Of a DNA stretch of 64,000 nt, positions 22,380 to 33,665 are shown piece by piece. Both the position numbers and the translations under genes were made by a program. The notes beneath the pieces were generated by a model. The model was not told the origin of the DNA. It saw nothing but the letters and a program-made list of their open reading frames with translations, and did no database searches. Location: NCBI GenBank assembly GCA_032622095.1, contig CP136063.1, forward strand, positions 148,731,379 to 148,795,378, written 5' to 3'. Positions within the stretch are counted from its first letter, which is position 1. Every line of letters starts with the position of its first letter. Source of the DNA: Siphonodentalium dalli (taxonomy: Eukaryota; Mollusca; Scaphopoda; Gadilida; Siphonodentaliidae).

Positions 22380-22628
22380 GTTGGGTACCAATAAATAATG
22401 GGTCACAGCCTTCAAGAGGTCACGGTGCATCATCAACAAACTACGGGTCACAGCCTTCGAGAGGTCGCGGTGAATCCTGCTTAGTGTTACGTAGCACATT
22501 TGAACATCCTGATGGTCACGATGTCAACATGGATTATTATTACTGGGACGACAATCAATGTAGGATCCGTGGACAGACCCTTAACTTTATATGCGAGAAG
22601 GAAAAAACAAGCATTTCTGCTCGAAATG
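22380..22628 (+). CDS. Exon 5: CTLD C-terminal part with Ser/Gly/Arg repeat
   Basis: Two bases complete Gly with exon 4, then 82 codons and one leftover base (phase 1); donor GTAAGT at 22629. It starts with WVPINNGSQPSRG, and the GSQPSRG(H/R)G unit is repeated after 45 bp. The core CTLD end is intact: ESCLVLRST, YYYWDDNQC and LNFICEKEK carry the second to fourth core cysteines, with WDD at the place of the usual WND calcium motif. No EPN or QPD tripeptide is seen, so classical Ca-dependent sugar binding is doubtful. Confidence 0.85.
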
Positions 22629-23039
22629 GTAAGTTATCATATGCTTTTAGGTGAAAATAAATTTTTGCCCTTTTGAAAACAAAAAGTTGTGTTTCTAAAA
22701 TTAGTCAACTTCGTTTCTGTGTGGTAACTTTTTTTAAACTAAAAAATACAGAATTATTTTCAATTATGATTTGGTCTGATGATTTCATGGTTATTAGAAT
22801 TTTCCACTTTTTCTTGATCATTACCAGTCTGTGGGGCATGACTTAATTCACTAAATATACTGACTGGTGCATTAAATTTATTTATGCAATTACTAAGTAA
22901 TGTCTCACACAGTAAGTGGTACATATACTGAAAGATTATTCAAATCAAATCATTTAATCACAGAACGAGTCTGTTTGACTCTATATACGATATATATATC
23001 TATATTTGTGAATGTCTGTCTGTCAGTGTTCTATAGAAA
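22629..23039. other. Intron 5 start: no gene seen
   Basis: AT-rich DNA, nothing recognised. Confidence 0.4.
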
Positions 23040-25190
23040 TTCACGGGGGACCATCTAGATGGCACCATAGGGTCAAACAGGGGTAACTTTTTACGAGGAA
23101 GATAATGGTTTGGGTTAGAATTTTCTAAAGTGATGCTGTTGTTGTCATGGGCAGAAAATTGGGAGGGTCAGCAAATTTATTTTTTCGGTTTCCACCAAAC
23201 TTGTACATAATCATCTCCAGCATATGAGGAATCTAATGGTGCTGTTTAAAGATGTCAAAAGTGGTGCCGTTTCCAGGCAGGGGTGCACGGATGGGGATAG
23301 GGGCACTGAAATTTATCCAAACATTTTTAGCTCCGATCTCGACGAAATTCTTCTCCATGATACAAGGAATCTAATTGTGTGATTTAAAGATGCAAAATTG
23401 GTACCATTTGGATGATACATGGGGGGGGGCACTAAATTTTATAAGAATTTTTTAGTCGCTGATTACATCCAAACTTTAAATACACATAACATCTCCATGA
23501 TATCAGAAGTATAATTGTGTGGTTTAAGGATGTCAAAAGTGGGGCCATTCGAGTCAGGGGTGCATGTAGGGGAAGGGAGAATGGCACCAAAATTGATAAA
23601 AAATATTTTTAGCATCGATTTGCACCAATTTGATACAATTCTTCTCCATGATATGAGGAATATAATCGTGTGATTTAACCCTTTGAACCCTGATGTCCTG
23701 AACGTTAAATGGCCCCAACCCGAGGCGCCTGACGTTATATAGTGTTTCCGACGACGTAACTCATAATGCTCTTAACTGGGACATATATACATGTATACAT
23801 GCTCAACTAAACGGCATTTCACTATGCTAACTGAACTAGTTTGCGATGAAATATGTCACACAGTATTAATTTCAACGAGACAGTCGATTCCACGTCCAAT
23901 ATACATGTATATTATATTGCGGCTTCCTTTGGTCGCGCTATATATTTATCATGAAATTCTTATCCTTTGCCTACGATAAAACGCATTTCTCTAAATGCAC
24001 TTGTGTGCGTGCGCAAAGAAACAGATCCCTGTTTCCAATTTGGCTGCTAAAGTCAGAGCTATGAACATGAATGTGACTCATTTGCGCAAAGTAGAAGCAC
24101 AATTCTAGTTAATTTGGGCTTTGATCGCGAAATTTCTACCGAAATACTTCCCTTTTTCTGGCGATAAAAAAAGATTTTTTTCTCAAAATAGGCCTCTGCA
24201 CATGCGCGAAAAAACAGAACCTCTGTCACCAGGTTGTCTATCAAAGTCACACGGGTAAACATGTGACGCGTGTGTGCAAAGTAGAAGTACACCTCTAGTT
24301 GATAGGTGCGTTTGTTGAGCTGTAATTTCGTGTCAAATACCGTCTGATTTCCGGACCGGTATTCCGGTCTCCCGGGATATAGGAAAATAAGGATTGGTCG
24401 GTATTCCGTCTCTCGGGTTCAAAGGGTTAAAGATGTGAAATTGGTGCCGTTTGGGTGAGAGATGGGGGGCAGATTACTACCAAACGTATACATAATCATT
24501 TCCATGATATCAGGAGTCCAATTGTGTGGTTTAAAGATGACAAAAGTGGGACCATTCGATTCAGGGGTGCATGGAGGTGGAGAATAAAATAAGATAAGGT
24601 GTGGGTTAGAATTTTCTAAAGTGATGATGTTGGTATCAGGGACAGAAAGGGTAGGGGCAGCAAAAATGATGAAATATTTTTGTTTTCGTTGTTTTCCACC
24701 AAACTTATACATAATCTTCTCCATGATATGGCACTGTTCGAGTCAGGGGTTCATTGATGGGGAGAGGGGCACAAATTGATACATATTGGTAAATTGATAA
24801 ATTGGTGCCGTTTGGTTGAGAGATTGGGGGGGGGACACTAAGTTTGATAAGAATTTGTTTAGTTGCTGTTTACTACCAAACTTATAAACAATCATCCTGA
24901 TGGTATCATGAGTCTAATTGAAACGGGTTAAATATGTCAAAAGTGGTGCCGTTCAGGTCATGAATGGGAGGGGAGCAGCACCAAAGCTGATACAGATATG
25001 TTTAGCACCAATTTCCACCAAATTTATACACATTCTTCTCCAATGATACGAGGAATCAAATCATGTGGGTTAAAGATGCCACCTTTAGTGCCGTTCTTGT
25101 CAGCGATGGAGAGAGGAGGGGCACTAACATTGATAAGAATGTTTTAGTTGCCGATATTCACCAAAGTTATATATAGTAATTCTCCATAAT
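23040..25190. repeat. Degenerate tandem array, unit about 110-150 bp
   Basis: Reiterated motifs CCAAACTTATACATAATC, TCCATGATAT(G/C)AGGA, TTTAAAGATG, AAAGTGGTGCCGTT and GTCAGGGGTGCATGGA run in the same order throughout. The array is split at 23679-24426 by a TTAA element. Confidence 0.7.
23679..24426. mobile_element. TTAA-type element, 748 bp, inserted in tandem array
   Basis: Flanked by TTAA at 23675-23678 and 24427-24430; termini CCCTTTGAACCC and GGGTTCAAAGGG. Removing it with one TTAA restores GTGATTTAAAGATG, the sequence at the equivalent place in neighbouring array units. The interior has CATGCGCG-type short repeats and no transposase. Confidence 0.88.
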
Positions 25191-26287
25191 TTGTTGTAAG
25201 GAGTTTTTGGCATTCAAGTTTTACAACCTCAACAAATGGTGACCGAATTAAGTCACTTGAATAATTATATCTTCTCAACTGTCATATTTATATGGGGATG
25301 GGAATCAGGACATTCATATAGTGAGCTAGCAAAACAGATACATAGAAAAAAGCATTGAAAGTACATTTACATATATTCTTGCAAAATGATAGACCTTGAA
25401 CCATCAGAGTATGGCATGTTAGAATGACTCATGCATTATAACACAATTGATTTCAACAAAAAAAAGATACAATTTGTCAAGAGAGATGAAAGTGTATAGA
25501 ATGCCTGTTCAAAGATAGTAGTCCCAGTGTGCAGTCAAATATAGTTTCTTCTGAGATAAAAGAAAACATAGTCAGTAACAAATGGCTTTTTATTATCCTC
25601 CAATACTGGCTTCTGACAAGAGTACATCTGTCCGATACAGAGGATTTCTTTAATTGTTTTTAGACAAGACTCATAGCCTAACATAAACAAATTAAAATCT
25701 TCATCTCTGTCGGACACATATATAGCTGATATAGAGCAACATTTCTTTTAAACAGAGAATAATTAGCCAGTTTGCACCATGAACAGACAAGAACCTGGAC
25801 ATGTCTTTAAAACATGTATCTTCATGGAGATATGATAAACAGGTGACCTCAAAAGTCTAACCCACTAGATTGATTGATACATCGCTCTGTGTAAGGAAGT
25901 AATGTGTTCATGATGTTCATATTTTGATCCCAATAAAAAATATTTATTGGAATCAAAACAAATGTTGATTCCAACCTCATTGATGTACGATTTAAAAACT
26001 GATAAGATAACGTCTGATGTACATGCAGTTGGAAATAAATAAACACTTTTTTATTGGTGGGACAAATTAATCGTGATAAAAAAAATGACAATCACTCTAT
26101 ACTTATAACCTATGTATATAAGAATGACGTTTTGTGATGCCATTTGGATACACTATTTATGAGAATATGTGTAACACTTTGAGCAAGAGTATTTTCTATT
26201 CCCATCAAATATCCACAGAAAAGGGTTTCGCATAACTTTAACCTGGGCAATGCCAGGTAACCCTGCTTGTATACTATATATACATAT
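25191..26287. other. Intron 5: no gene seen
   Basis: AT-rich, no domain recognised in short open frames on either strand. Confidence 0.4.
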
Positions 26288-26366
26288 AAACACTTTTTAT
26301 GTTTACCCATACCATAGTATGGTAAACATAGTGTCGTTGCCCGGATTGACCACTCGTCGTTCGTCC

Positions 26367-26405
<39 letters not shown>

Positions 26406-26990
26406 CGTAGACACTTTACGAGTAATGCGATAACTCAAACATTTTCTATCCGATCGAAACCAAATTTTGTATATGGGTTTCTCAGCCCAAAATACAGATC
26501 GAGTTCGAATTTGGGTTTGATCTGAGATTTTGTTACAGAGTTATGGCCCTTTTTCAACTTAGAATTCACGCATTCTGCCATAACTCAAACATTTTTTATC
26601 TGATTGGAACCAAATTTCGTATGTGAGTTTCACAGCCCAAATACAGATCGAGTTCGAATATGGGTTTGATCCGATTAATTTTAAAGGAGTTATGAACTCA
26701 TGACCCTTTTTCGAAAAAAAAAAAAAAAAAAAAATTTAATCGATTTAAAAAAAAATTATTTTTAACTTTTATAATAATAATAAAAAAAATGTCATTGACA
26801 TTGTCATTTGTTTTCATTTAGATATTGATGATTATGATAAAAAGATTTCCAATGTGTCCCTTTAATTTTTTTTAATAAGTTAAAAAAAATTGAAAAACTA
26901 ACACCATTATAACTCTGCCAAGGGTACCCCGAATCATCACACCAAATTTGATTAAATCGGTCCAAAATCTTGTGTTATGTACTGGTAAAT
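26288..26990. repeat. Hairpin-headed dispersed repeat with (CTGT)n
   Basis: Hairpin ATGTTTACCC...GGTAAACAT (26299-26329). It is followed by CGTCCG(TCTG)n (about 26351-26405) and two modules with AACTCAAACATTTT, CCAAATTT(T/C)GTAT, CAGATCGAGTTCGAAT and GAGTTATG. An A/T-rich simple stretch lies at 26715-26760. Confidence 0.65.
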
Positions 26991-27309
26991 CTGTTTGGAG
27001 CAACATTAAATCCAATTCACCAATTGCCTTTGGACTACTTAGCTATTGATAAGGCTATATTATTTTCTGATGTCTCTTATGCAAATGTGCAAATAATCTG
27101 ATACATAAGGCTATGGCATCTAATTTAAAATAAAGATTCAACAATAAACATCACATGATATTAACAGTAGACTTGGACATCTGTGCTGCAGAGTTATATC
27201 TTCAGATGGTCTGATATCATTATAATTGTTATTGGTTTAATAGAGAGGTCAGTGTTCAACATAAACAATTCCTGTGATATTTTGACAGCTCTGCTATATA
27301 ATTGATATT

Positions 27310-27508
27310 AATGGGTCAGTGGTGAGGTTGCTTATCTGTATACTAGGACACATTATTATTGTAAACTTAAATTGGACTCTCTTAACCCAAGTATTCCATG
27401 TCCAGGCCACACCTACACATTTAACCCATGGGCTTGCTGGCTGTGGCGGTTTAGCATTACAGATCCTGTACCAGTGCATTCTCTTATATAAATGCCAGTG
27501 ACCCATAA
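27310..27508. mobile_element. Short TIR element (AATGGGTCAGTGG)
   Basis: TTAATGGGTCAGTGG at 27308 is matched inverted by CCAGTGACCCATAAAT at 27495-27510. It contains CCAGTGCATTCTCTTATATA, a hairpin arm shared with other TTAA elements in the window. Confidence 0.6.
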
Positions 27509-27599
27509 ATTCCAATAATTTGTGTTATGTACATGTGTCTATAATAGTACATAACAGTATACTCTATAATTGAACACCAAAACTCTCATTTATCCGATC

Positions 27600-28690
27600 A
27601 TATTAAATTTTTATTGCCAAGGGATGGGTTAACATCTGCCGATCGTGATAGGCCTCTCGTTACTCTGGTAAATTGATCCATAAGGGGATTATTCTCTGTG
27701 TGAAAAATACTTTCTGAAGTCTCTGTTTTTCTGATTTACTTGCAGTTTTAACGAGTGTCTTCTCATGCTCCCATGTGTTGCATGCTCGAATAATGAATCA
27801 GGATCAATGTTGTATTGTTCTGTTAAAATTCTATACACCTGTCACCTTTATCATGTCTCCATGAATCTTTGTGTATTTTCATGACATCAAATTCTATATA
27901 GTTAGATGGTTGTGGTACGTATAATCATGGTGGGCAATCACATGGTTTCAAGTTGATTAGTATCACGCATTCAACATGGCCGAGATGATCTCAAACTCGA
28001 CCAGAAACAAGGAAAAGGGTAATAAACTAGGAAATGGCATATTGCACAGTTTTTTGGCAGCTACTCTTGGGTGCCAAATGAACGTGCTGGCACGCTTATT
28101 AATTTTGGAAGAATATGTTGGCCATCACTATTATTTGGTCATGATGTATATAGTGAAAATGCCAGCACTATTAATAATTTTAGGGTTAATTGTAAGCCAG
28201 CACGTTATTCAACCATCACGTTTATTTGGCACCTGAAAGTATGAGCATATACTATACTATTTTTCAAACAAGCTGATACCTCATGTGTGTCCAAACTCAG
28301 TTGTTTGACGTAACATTCTGACCAAAGTTGTCAGTCGACATATTCTTCTATAGATGTATGGACTGGTGTAATTCCACGAATCTCAGACTGGTAACTTTGA
28401 TCAGAATGTTATAGAAAGCTACTGATTATTTTGGAACAAATAAGGTATCAACTTGTTTTTAAAATAAACTAGCGTATGCTCGTAATGGTCACTACATGCC
28501 ACGTTTGTGTCAGTTCCTCATATATTATGTCTTTGTACATTTGTGCTCGCCTCTGCCATTTTGAATGCGTGGTACTCACTTACCTGGAAACCATGTGATT
28601 CCCCACCGTGATATTGACACAACCAAGGAATGAGTCTTGTGGCTTTTCTTTGAACGGTTTCTAGAGCTTTAGAATGCTTTAACCCTTTGA
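27600..28690 (-). pseudogene. APE-type LINE ORF2 tail, split by an insertion
   Basis: On the minus strand, 28690-28613 reads KALETVQRKATRLIPWLC, and 27927-27600 reads GDMIKVTGVYRILTEQYN...MRRHSLKLQVNQKNRDFRKYF and ...FTRVTRGLSRSADVN. These are the C-terminal motifs that follow the RT domain in CR1/Jockey-like LINE polyproteins. A palindromic element (27928-28612) sits between them. No RT core is left, so this is a 5'-truncated, dead copy. Confidence 0.75.
27928..28612. mobile_element. Palindromic foldback element, about 685 bp
   Basis: The ends are inverted repeats of about 60 bp: AATCACATGGTTTCAAGT at 27936 against ACCTGGAAACCATGTGATT near 28583-28601, continuing through CACGCATTCAA. A second inner pair surrounds the centre (CATTCTGACCAAAGTTGTCA near 28313 against TGGTAACTTTGATCAGAATG near 28390). 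It interrupts a LINE. Target duplication not resolved. Confidence 0.75.
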
Positions 28691-28911
28691 GTGCCAGGGG
28701 CCGATCTCATCGGCCTTAAACCTACAAAATAAGTCTGTTAAAGAATATAAGAATAAATTATTGAAATTGTAAAAAAAAAAAAAAAAAAATTGTTAGGCCA
28801 ATGCATTCTCTTATATATGCGAGGCGACCTATGGTCGACTCGCATATATAAGAGAATGCATTGGCACAGGGTATATGGGTTGATACAAAAATCGACCTGG
28901 CACTCAAAGGG
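28683..28911. mobile_element. TTAA-type MITE, 229 bp
   Basis: TTAA at 28679-28682 and 28912-28915; termini CCCTTTGAGTGCCAGG and CCTGGCACTCAAAGGG. The centre is an inner hairpin of ATGCATTCTCTTATATATGC and its complement (28801-28863). An A-run lies at about 28770-28789. Confidence 0.85.
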
Positions 28912-29222
28912 TTAATAGCATGTATGCCAGATGTAAGTCCTTGAATTCCATCAATATATCTCAAAAACAATGTCTGGTTTTCAAACTCTGGATTTGGCAA
29001 TAGTCACAAGTGGTACATATTTACATTCTGTTTGGCATATGGTTTCACACAATTGATTCAAGCAGACACCTAAATGGAAAACATTATACCCATAGACTCC
29101 ATTTCTGATTTGTTAAATGGCGAACATTGCCAGTCTCTTCTTCAGTTCTTTTATTTGAGGACTTCTGAAATTTAATTATTGAAATTTGAGTTTTTGACAT
29201 ATCTAGATGTATTTCTTGCCAG

Positions 29223-29341
29223 ATTGTTTCAATGGAAATGGCGAAGATTACCAAGGATATGTTCAAATGAGTGAGCGAGGGACGCCTTGCCTTACATGGG
29301 CTGATTCAATATATATCAATCCTGATTCAAATCCAAATAGG
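29223..29341 (+). CDS. Exon 6: kringle domain, first half
   Basis: Acceptor TTTCTTGCCAG, donor GTAAGAAT at 29342. Two bases complete Asp with the G of exon 5, then 39 codons and no leftover (phase 0). DCFNGNGEDYQGYVQMSERG and TPCLTW match the kringle start (C-x-G-N-G-x-x-Y-x-G...G-x-x-C-x-x-W) with cysteines 1 and 2. It ends at NPDSNPNR, before the third cysteine supplied by exon 7. Kringles are disulphide-bonded binding modules of extracellular mosaic proteins such as neurotrypsin, ROR receptors and plasminogen. Confidence 0.88.
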
Positions 29342-29381
29342 GTAAGAATATCAGCGTTATTCAGATATGGTTTTCTTTTAA

Positions 29382-29592
29382 CCCTTACATGATGGGAGCT
29401 ATGCTGGTGCAACATTAAAGATCCTGTGCCAGTGCATTCTCTTATGTATACGAGTCTCCATCAGGGAGGCCAATTAGGCATTTCCATTGTTCGGCCAAGA
29501 TATTCTCTTATATTTGGGAGACTCACATATATATTAGAATACATTGACACAGGGTTTTCGCAAAATTTCAGGAAGCTCCAGTCATGGAAGAG
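29382..29592. mobile_element. TTAA-type MITE, 211 bp
   Basis: TTAA at 29378-29381 and 29593-29596, only 36 bp past the kringle exon donor. Termini CCCTTACATGATGGGAGC and GAAGCTCCAGTCATGGAAGAG are inverted matches with some decay. It contains GTGCATTCTCTTATGTATAC modules. Same family as 36410-36654. Confidence 0.75.
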
Positions 29593-29700
29593 TTAAGATC
29601 TAAATCTTCAAATATCAAAATGTTGCTTCTTGTATCAGCTGTGATTCTATGGCTAACTCATTTGTATAACTTTCAACATTTATTGTCATCACTTGCTTAA

Positions 29701-29852
29701 CCCTTTGGCGAGTAGAACGACACATATGTTGCTGTACGGTTCGTGAGTGGAACTACATATATGTCGTTTCAGTAAGTGTCATTTTTATTTAGACATAACT
29801 TCACTTGATCATCTGATTTATAAATCATATGTATAGGAGATATTTTGATTAA
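29701..29852. other. Solo TTAA-type end (CCCTTTGGCGAGTAGAACGA)
   Basis: TTAA at 29697-29700 followed by CCCTTTGGCGAGTAG and a local inverted pair around ACATATATGTCG. No matching right end was found; it may be truncated. The next TTAA element starts at 29853. Confidence 0.4.
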
Positions 29853-30179
29853 CCTCTTCGCTGCTCAATGACGTTATGACGTCATGTGCTTGTTTGTTGA
29901 CATTATTGACATTTTCCAATGGGAAAATATAACGGGAATATCACAAGAACCATAAAACTGACTCAGCTGAAAGGCTATTATCGTTCACAATCGTGGAACA
30001 TCATACACTGTTTGAAACGTCGAGATAGTTATTCCGATGCACCAATATCTGAGTTCCAGTTATGTATAATGGCCTACTGCTAGAGTGCTGAAGTAGGTCC
30101 GTAGTACCTACGGACCATATAGCACACGGTATACACTTTTACGTCTGTAATAGTTACGGACGTCATAGCAGCGAAGAGG
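29853..30179. mobile_element. TTAA-type MITE, 327 bp (CCTCTTCGCTGCT)
   Basis: TTAA at 29849-29852 and 30180-30183; termini CCTCTTCGCTGCTCAATGACG and CGTCATAGCAGCGAAGAGG. No ORF. Confidence 0.85.
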
Positions 30180-30562
30180 TTAATATTATGTCCCAGTGTA
30201 TATGTGCAATAGATTATGATAGCACACGTAAATAGAAAAAACACATAAACTAAAATGAATTATTGGACATTTTGACCTGAATTTGTTAATAATTATTGCT
30301 ATGATGTTAAACTCACGCGTGACATCTCATACATGACGTTATAGATACTCTCCAAATTATATTTGCATTTGAATGTATTTTTTCATACAGTGTGTTGTGT
30401 CGAATTGGAAAATTGTTAACATGGTAGTGTTTTATATGTTATTATAAAATTTCAACATATATATCGGAACACAGGTTACTGACAAAACAGGACAAATCTT
30501 GTAAATAGCTTTAGGCAAGGTTGTATTACAAAGTAATATACATCGTAATATCATTGTTTGTC

Positions 30563-31260
30563 ATACCCCCATTTGAAGATTTGGGGTATATCTGTGCGCC
30601 CATGCAAGCAAATATCTCAGCTATTGGTTGTCGGATCTGAATGAAATTTGGTATGGCAATTGGCCACCAAGAGGCCTTTCAAAAGAGGGGCCAATGACAT
30701 TGTTCACATTTTCCCTTCTTAACTTATCCTTCTTTGTTTAACTGAAAACCATCGGTTTTCTGTCCATCTGCACAGATATCTCAGCCATAGTGTTACCGTT
30801 CTCATTGAATTTTGATATGTAGGTTCACCATCATGAGTGCTCTCAAAAGAGAGGGTTGATGGCATTGTTAACATATTCTATTCTGGAGTTATCCTTCTTT
30901 GTTTATTTGGAAATGATGGTGTATTTCAGTCATGATTTCTCGGATCTGAATGGAGTTTTTGTATATGTTGGTTCACCATAAGTAGTGCTATCAGGTTAAA
31001 CATCAATATGCCTTTCAAAGGAAGGGTCATTGACATTATTCACATTTTCAGTCCTAGAGCTATCCTTTGGTTGTCTGGAAATTATGGACATCTTAGCCAT
31101 TGGTTACAGGCTCTCAATGCAACTTGGTATGGATGTTCACCGTGAGAAGTGCTTGCAAACAAAATATCAAAATGTATTATTATATGATCATAAATTTCTT
31201 TCCCAAATTCCTATGTTAAAATGTAAAGACAAAATTGAGATATCTAACGATGTTCACCTC
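30563..31260. repeat. Hairpin-headed dispersed repeat (ATACCCC...GGGGTAT)
   Basis: Hairpin ATACCCCCATTT/GATTTGGGGTAT at 30563-30590. Three to four modules follow with ATCTCAGC(T/C)AT, GGATCTGAATG, TTTGTATATG..GGTTCACCAT, TTCAAAAGAG and TGGCATTGTTAACATATTC. Non-coding. Confidence 0.6.
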
Positions 31261-31742
31261 ATTAATGAAACAGGTAAATAACAGTTCTGAGTGATGTCAC
31301 ATACTTAGGTCCTGAAAATCAGGTTTTAACATCGACATTAAATGTTTAACGTCTTGTCCAATCAAAGCACGTTTCATATAGTAAAACAGTTATCACAATG
31401 TTTCTTGGTTGACACAAGGATTGTCAGCCCTTAGGAGTCAATATTGATTTTCCCTTTTATTTTCTTTAAAATATAAGTTCCATTCTGCTCATGTTTCAAT
31501 TTGGTACCGTAGGGTTATGCCAGCACATGTGTTTAAACCTTTTGTTTCTTATAGGATTTAAAACTACAAGAAAATGTTGAAGATTTCTGAAATTTTGTGT
31601 GGATAATTAACTGTCCCTTTGTGTATCATGCCAGAAATCAACATTGTCCCATACCATGTGTTGACATTATTGTCATTTATCGACAACCGTGAATGGTTAA
31701 TTATAATTATGCTGACTACAATGATTCATTTGAAATTGACAG
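31261..31742. other. Intron 6 end: no gene seen
   Basis: AT-rich; acceptor GAAATTGACAG ends at 31742. Confidence 0.45.
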
Positions 31743-31899
31743 GGACTTGGTGACCACACTTTCTGTCGTAATCCCGATGGAGACAGTAGGCCTTGGTGCT
31801 GGGTTAACCATTTGGAGAGACGCTTTGGATATTGTAACATACCACAGTGCAGCGGAACCACATCCCGGTCTGATGTTACAACTACACCAGTTACCACAA
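31743..31899 (+). CDS. Exon 7: kringle domain, second half, and Thr-rich linker
   Basis: Starts in phase 0 as exon 6 requires; donor GTTAGA at 31900 (weaker than the others); 52 codons plus one base. GLGDHTFCRNPDGDSRPWCW and RRFGYCNIPQC give kringle cysteines 3-6 and the conserved CRNPDGD and PWC motifs, so the kringle has all six cysteines. It is followed by SGTTSRSDVTTTPVTT, a Thr-rich linker that could carry O-glycans. The leftover A joins exon 8 as Thr. Confidence 0.88.
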
Positions 31900-32237
31900 G
31901 TTAGAAATTGTTTTTTTATCACTATTTTTACATTGTTGTGTATTTTTGAGATATTTCGACTTGTTTCAGAACTAAAAAGCTAAATAACATCAATATTTAT
32001 GAATTGAATGCTTTCTGTAGATCAGGAACAAGCCTGAAATTGAGAAAAGTAACTTTTCCCTGCTTGGTTATTAGTGAGACATGGACTGCTATCGGAGAAA
32101 TAACAAACTAATGGATGAAGTCCAATTTACACCACATAACACTTTTATGACCCAAAAAGTATTATGCAACACAAGAGCCCATTTATAAAAGTGAGTAAGA
32201 ACACTGATTTATTCGATACACACGTTGTAACAATACC
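31900..32237. other. Intron 7 start: no gene seen
   Basis: AT-rich, nothing recognised before the hAT element. Confidence 0.4.
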
Positions 32238-32245
32238 TCTATATG

Positions 32246-33080
32246 CAGGGACCAGCCTAGACCAGATTTTCAGGGCGAAATGACTTCGCCCTACTATAAA
32301 AATAAGGCGAAGTGGCCGTTCTATGGGGCGAAGTGAGTCTACAAAATTTAAATTGATCAGAACTACGACAGGAGTCGCTATAGAACGAAAATAGGAGAGA
32401 TGCAAGCCAATATGTCAAACTTATGAAACAATGGTTGAAATATGGAGTCTTTATGTTCACTTCATGACCCTAATAACTATCAATAATACCCAAACATAAT
32501 TGTGAGAGGATAGCAGCATTTTATATCGTAATTGTGGAAGAATGCCAACAATATTTATCAAACCGAAACGAAACGAAATCATGAACACTTTTACTGCGCT
32601 CTATTAGTAATCCCGTTTGAAATTTTAATATGCTTCACAAATGAATTTGTTTTAAAATTTCTTGAACCAAACTCCATAGAGGGAGTGATGAACTCACACA
32701 TTGTGAGAGCTGTGAGTTGTAATCTTCATTGTAAGGTGTGGTAATCACGGTAATCTAAAAATCACAACAACCAGATTAACACTTGAGGCCCGACGATGTT
32801 TTCACAGCTGCCAGTAATCAGACTCCGTTGTCAACATGCTTCCAGATTGGAGCAATACAGGTGTTAATTGTTTTATAACACCCTGATAGTGGAGTATTGT
32901 GTGCAATCACAGTTGACAGTTGTAAATTATCATAAATTATTTGGGGCATTTTGCCGATTTTCGTCAGTCAACTTTGGAATTTTCAGGGCGACTTGAACTT
33001 CGCCCGACTGAAAATATAAGGCGAAGCGGACGGCGCTAGGGCGAGTTCTTCGCCCATGTCGCCCTCTCGGCTGGTCCCTG
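32246..33080. mobile_element. hAT-type MITE, 835 bp, with perfect 8-bp target duplication
   Basis: TCTATATG at 32238-32245 and 33081-33088 flank termini CAGGGACCAGCC and GGCTGGTCCCTG. Subterminal CAGGGCGAA(A/G)TGACTTCGCCC and its counterparts near 32985-33060 form smaller hairpins. The 8-bp duplication with CAGGG ends is the hAT signature. No transposase is encoded, so it depends on a partner. Confidence 0.9.
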
Positions 33081-33088
33081 TCTATATG

Positions 33089-33541
33089 GCTGCGAGGTAT
33101 GGGGATACGGGGATAACGATTTATTGGAGGTGGTCAACGAAAATTTTAATCAGTAAATATACTTTAAATATGCTGTTGAGACATATGCATACTAGTTTAT
33201 GAGAGAAAAGTCACTTATCCTTGCGACAAAAATTAGGGATAACTGGCACAGTTTAGGGAGAAGATGTCTCCCAAGTCACAATCTAGGCTTTGTCCCTGCT
33301 ATAGATTATGGATTGGGTCACTTTCACGAAAAAAGTGGGAATGGGTACCCAGGGTTTCAAAAGTGTCAACCGACTGTGATTGGTAATATAGCGTTAACAA
33401 TAATGTTTACAACAACAAAGTTTATTTATTTTCCCACATTCTTCTTAGTGGTAATCGATTTACATATTTTTATGATTTTTGCATGTTTACCCAGTGCGAT
33501 GGCCTTATGTCTCTTTAATTAGTTTCTTTTCTAACTTGCAG
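33089..33541. other. Intron 7 end: no gene seen
   Basis: An open stretch at 33199-33522 has no recognisable domain. Acceptor TCTAACTTGCAG ends at 33541. Confidence 0.45.
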
Positions 33542-33608
33542 CAACAACGACTGCCGCACCTCCACCTGACTGTCCCGAAAAGGAGTACTATTGCAGAAAC
33601 ATAGATTT
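33542..33608 (+). CDS. Exon 8: Pro/Thr linker and start of LDLa domain 1
   Basis: 67 bp. Two bases complete Thr with exon 7, then 21 codons and two leftover bases (phase 2); donor GTGAGT at 33609. TTAAPPPDCPEKEYYCRNID gives the end of the linker and the first two LDLa cysteines. Small, but confirmed by the fit of phase and sequence on both sides. Exon 9 supplies the rest of the LDLa. Confidence 0.8.
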
Positions 33609-33665
33609 GTGAGTGCTAACCATTTACTGGATTTTAATCCATTTTCTCAGTTATCAGGGTCTTAA

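Noticed and set aside
25535-25717. Open frame (-) with LFMLGYESCLKTIKEIL, faintly like the Orange domain of Hes proteins
   Set aside because: Only about 15 residues of weak similarity, no bHLH nearby, and no ATG start (GTG).
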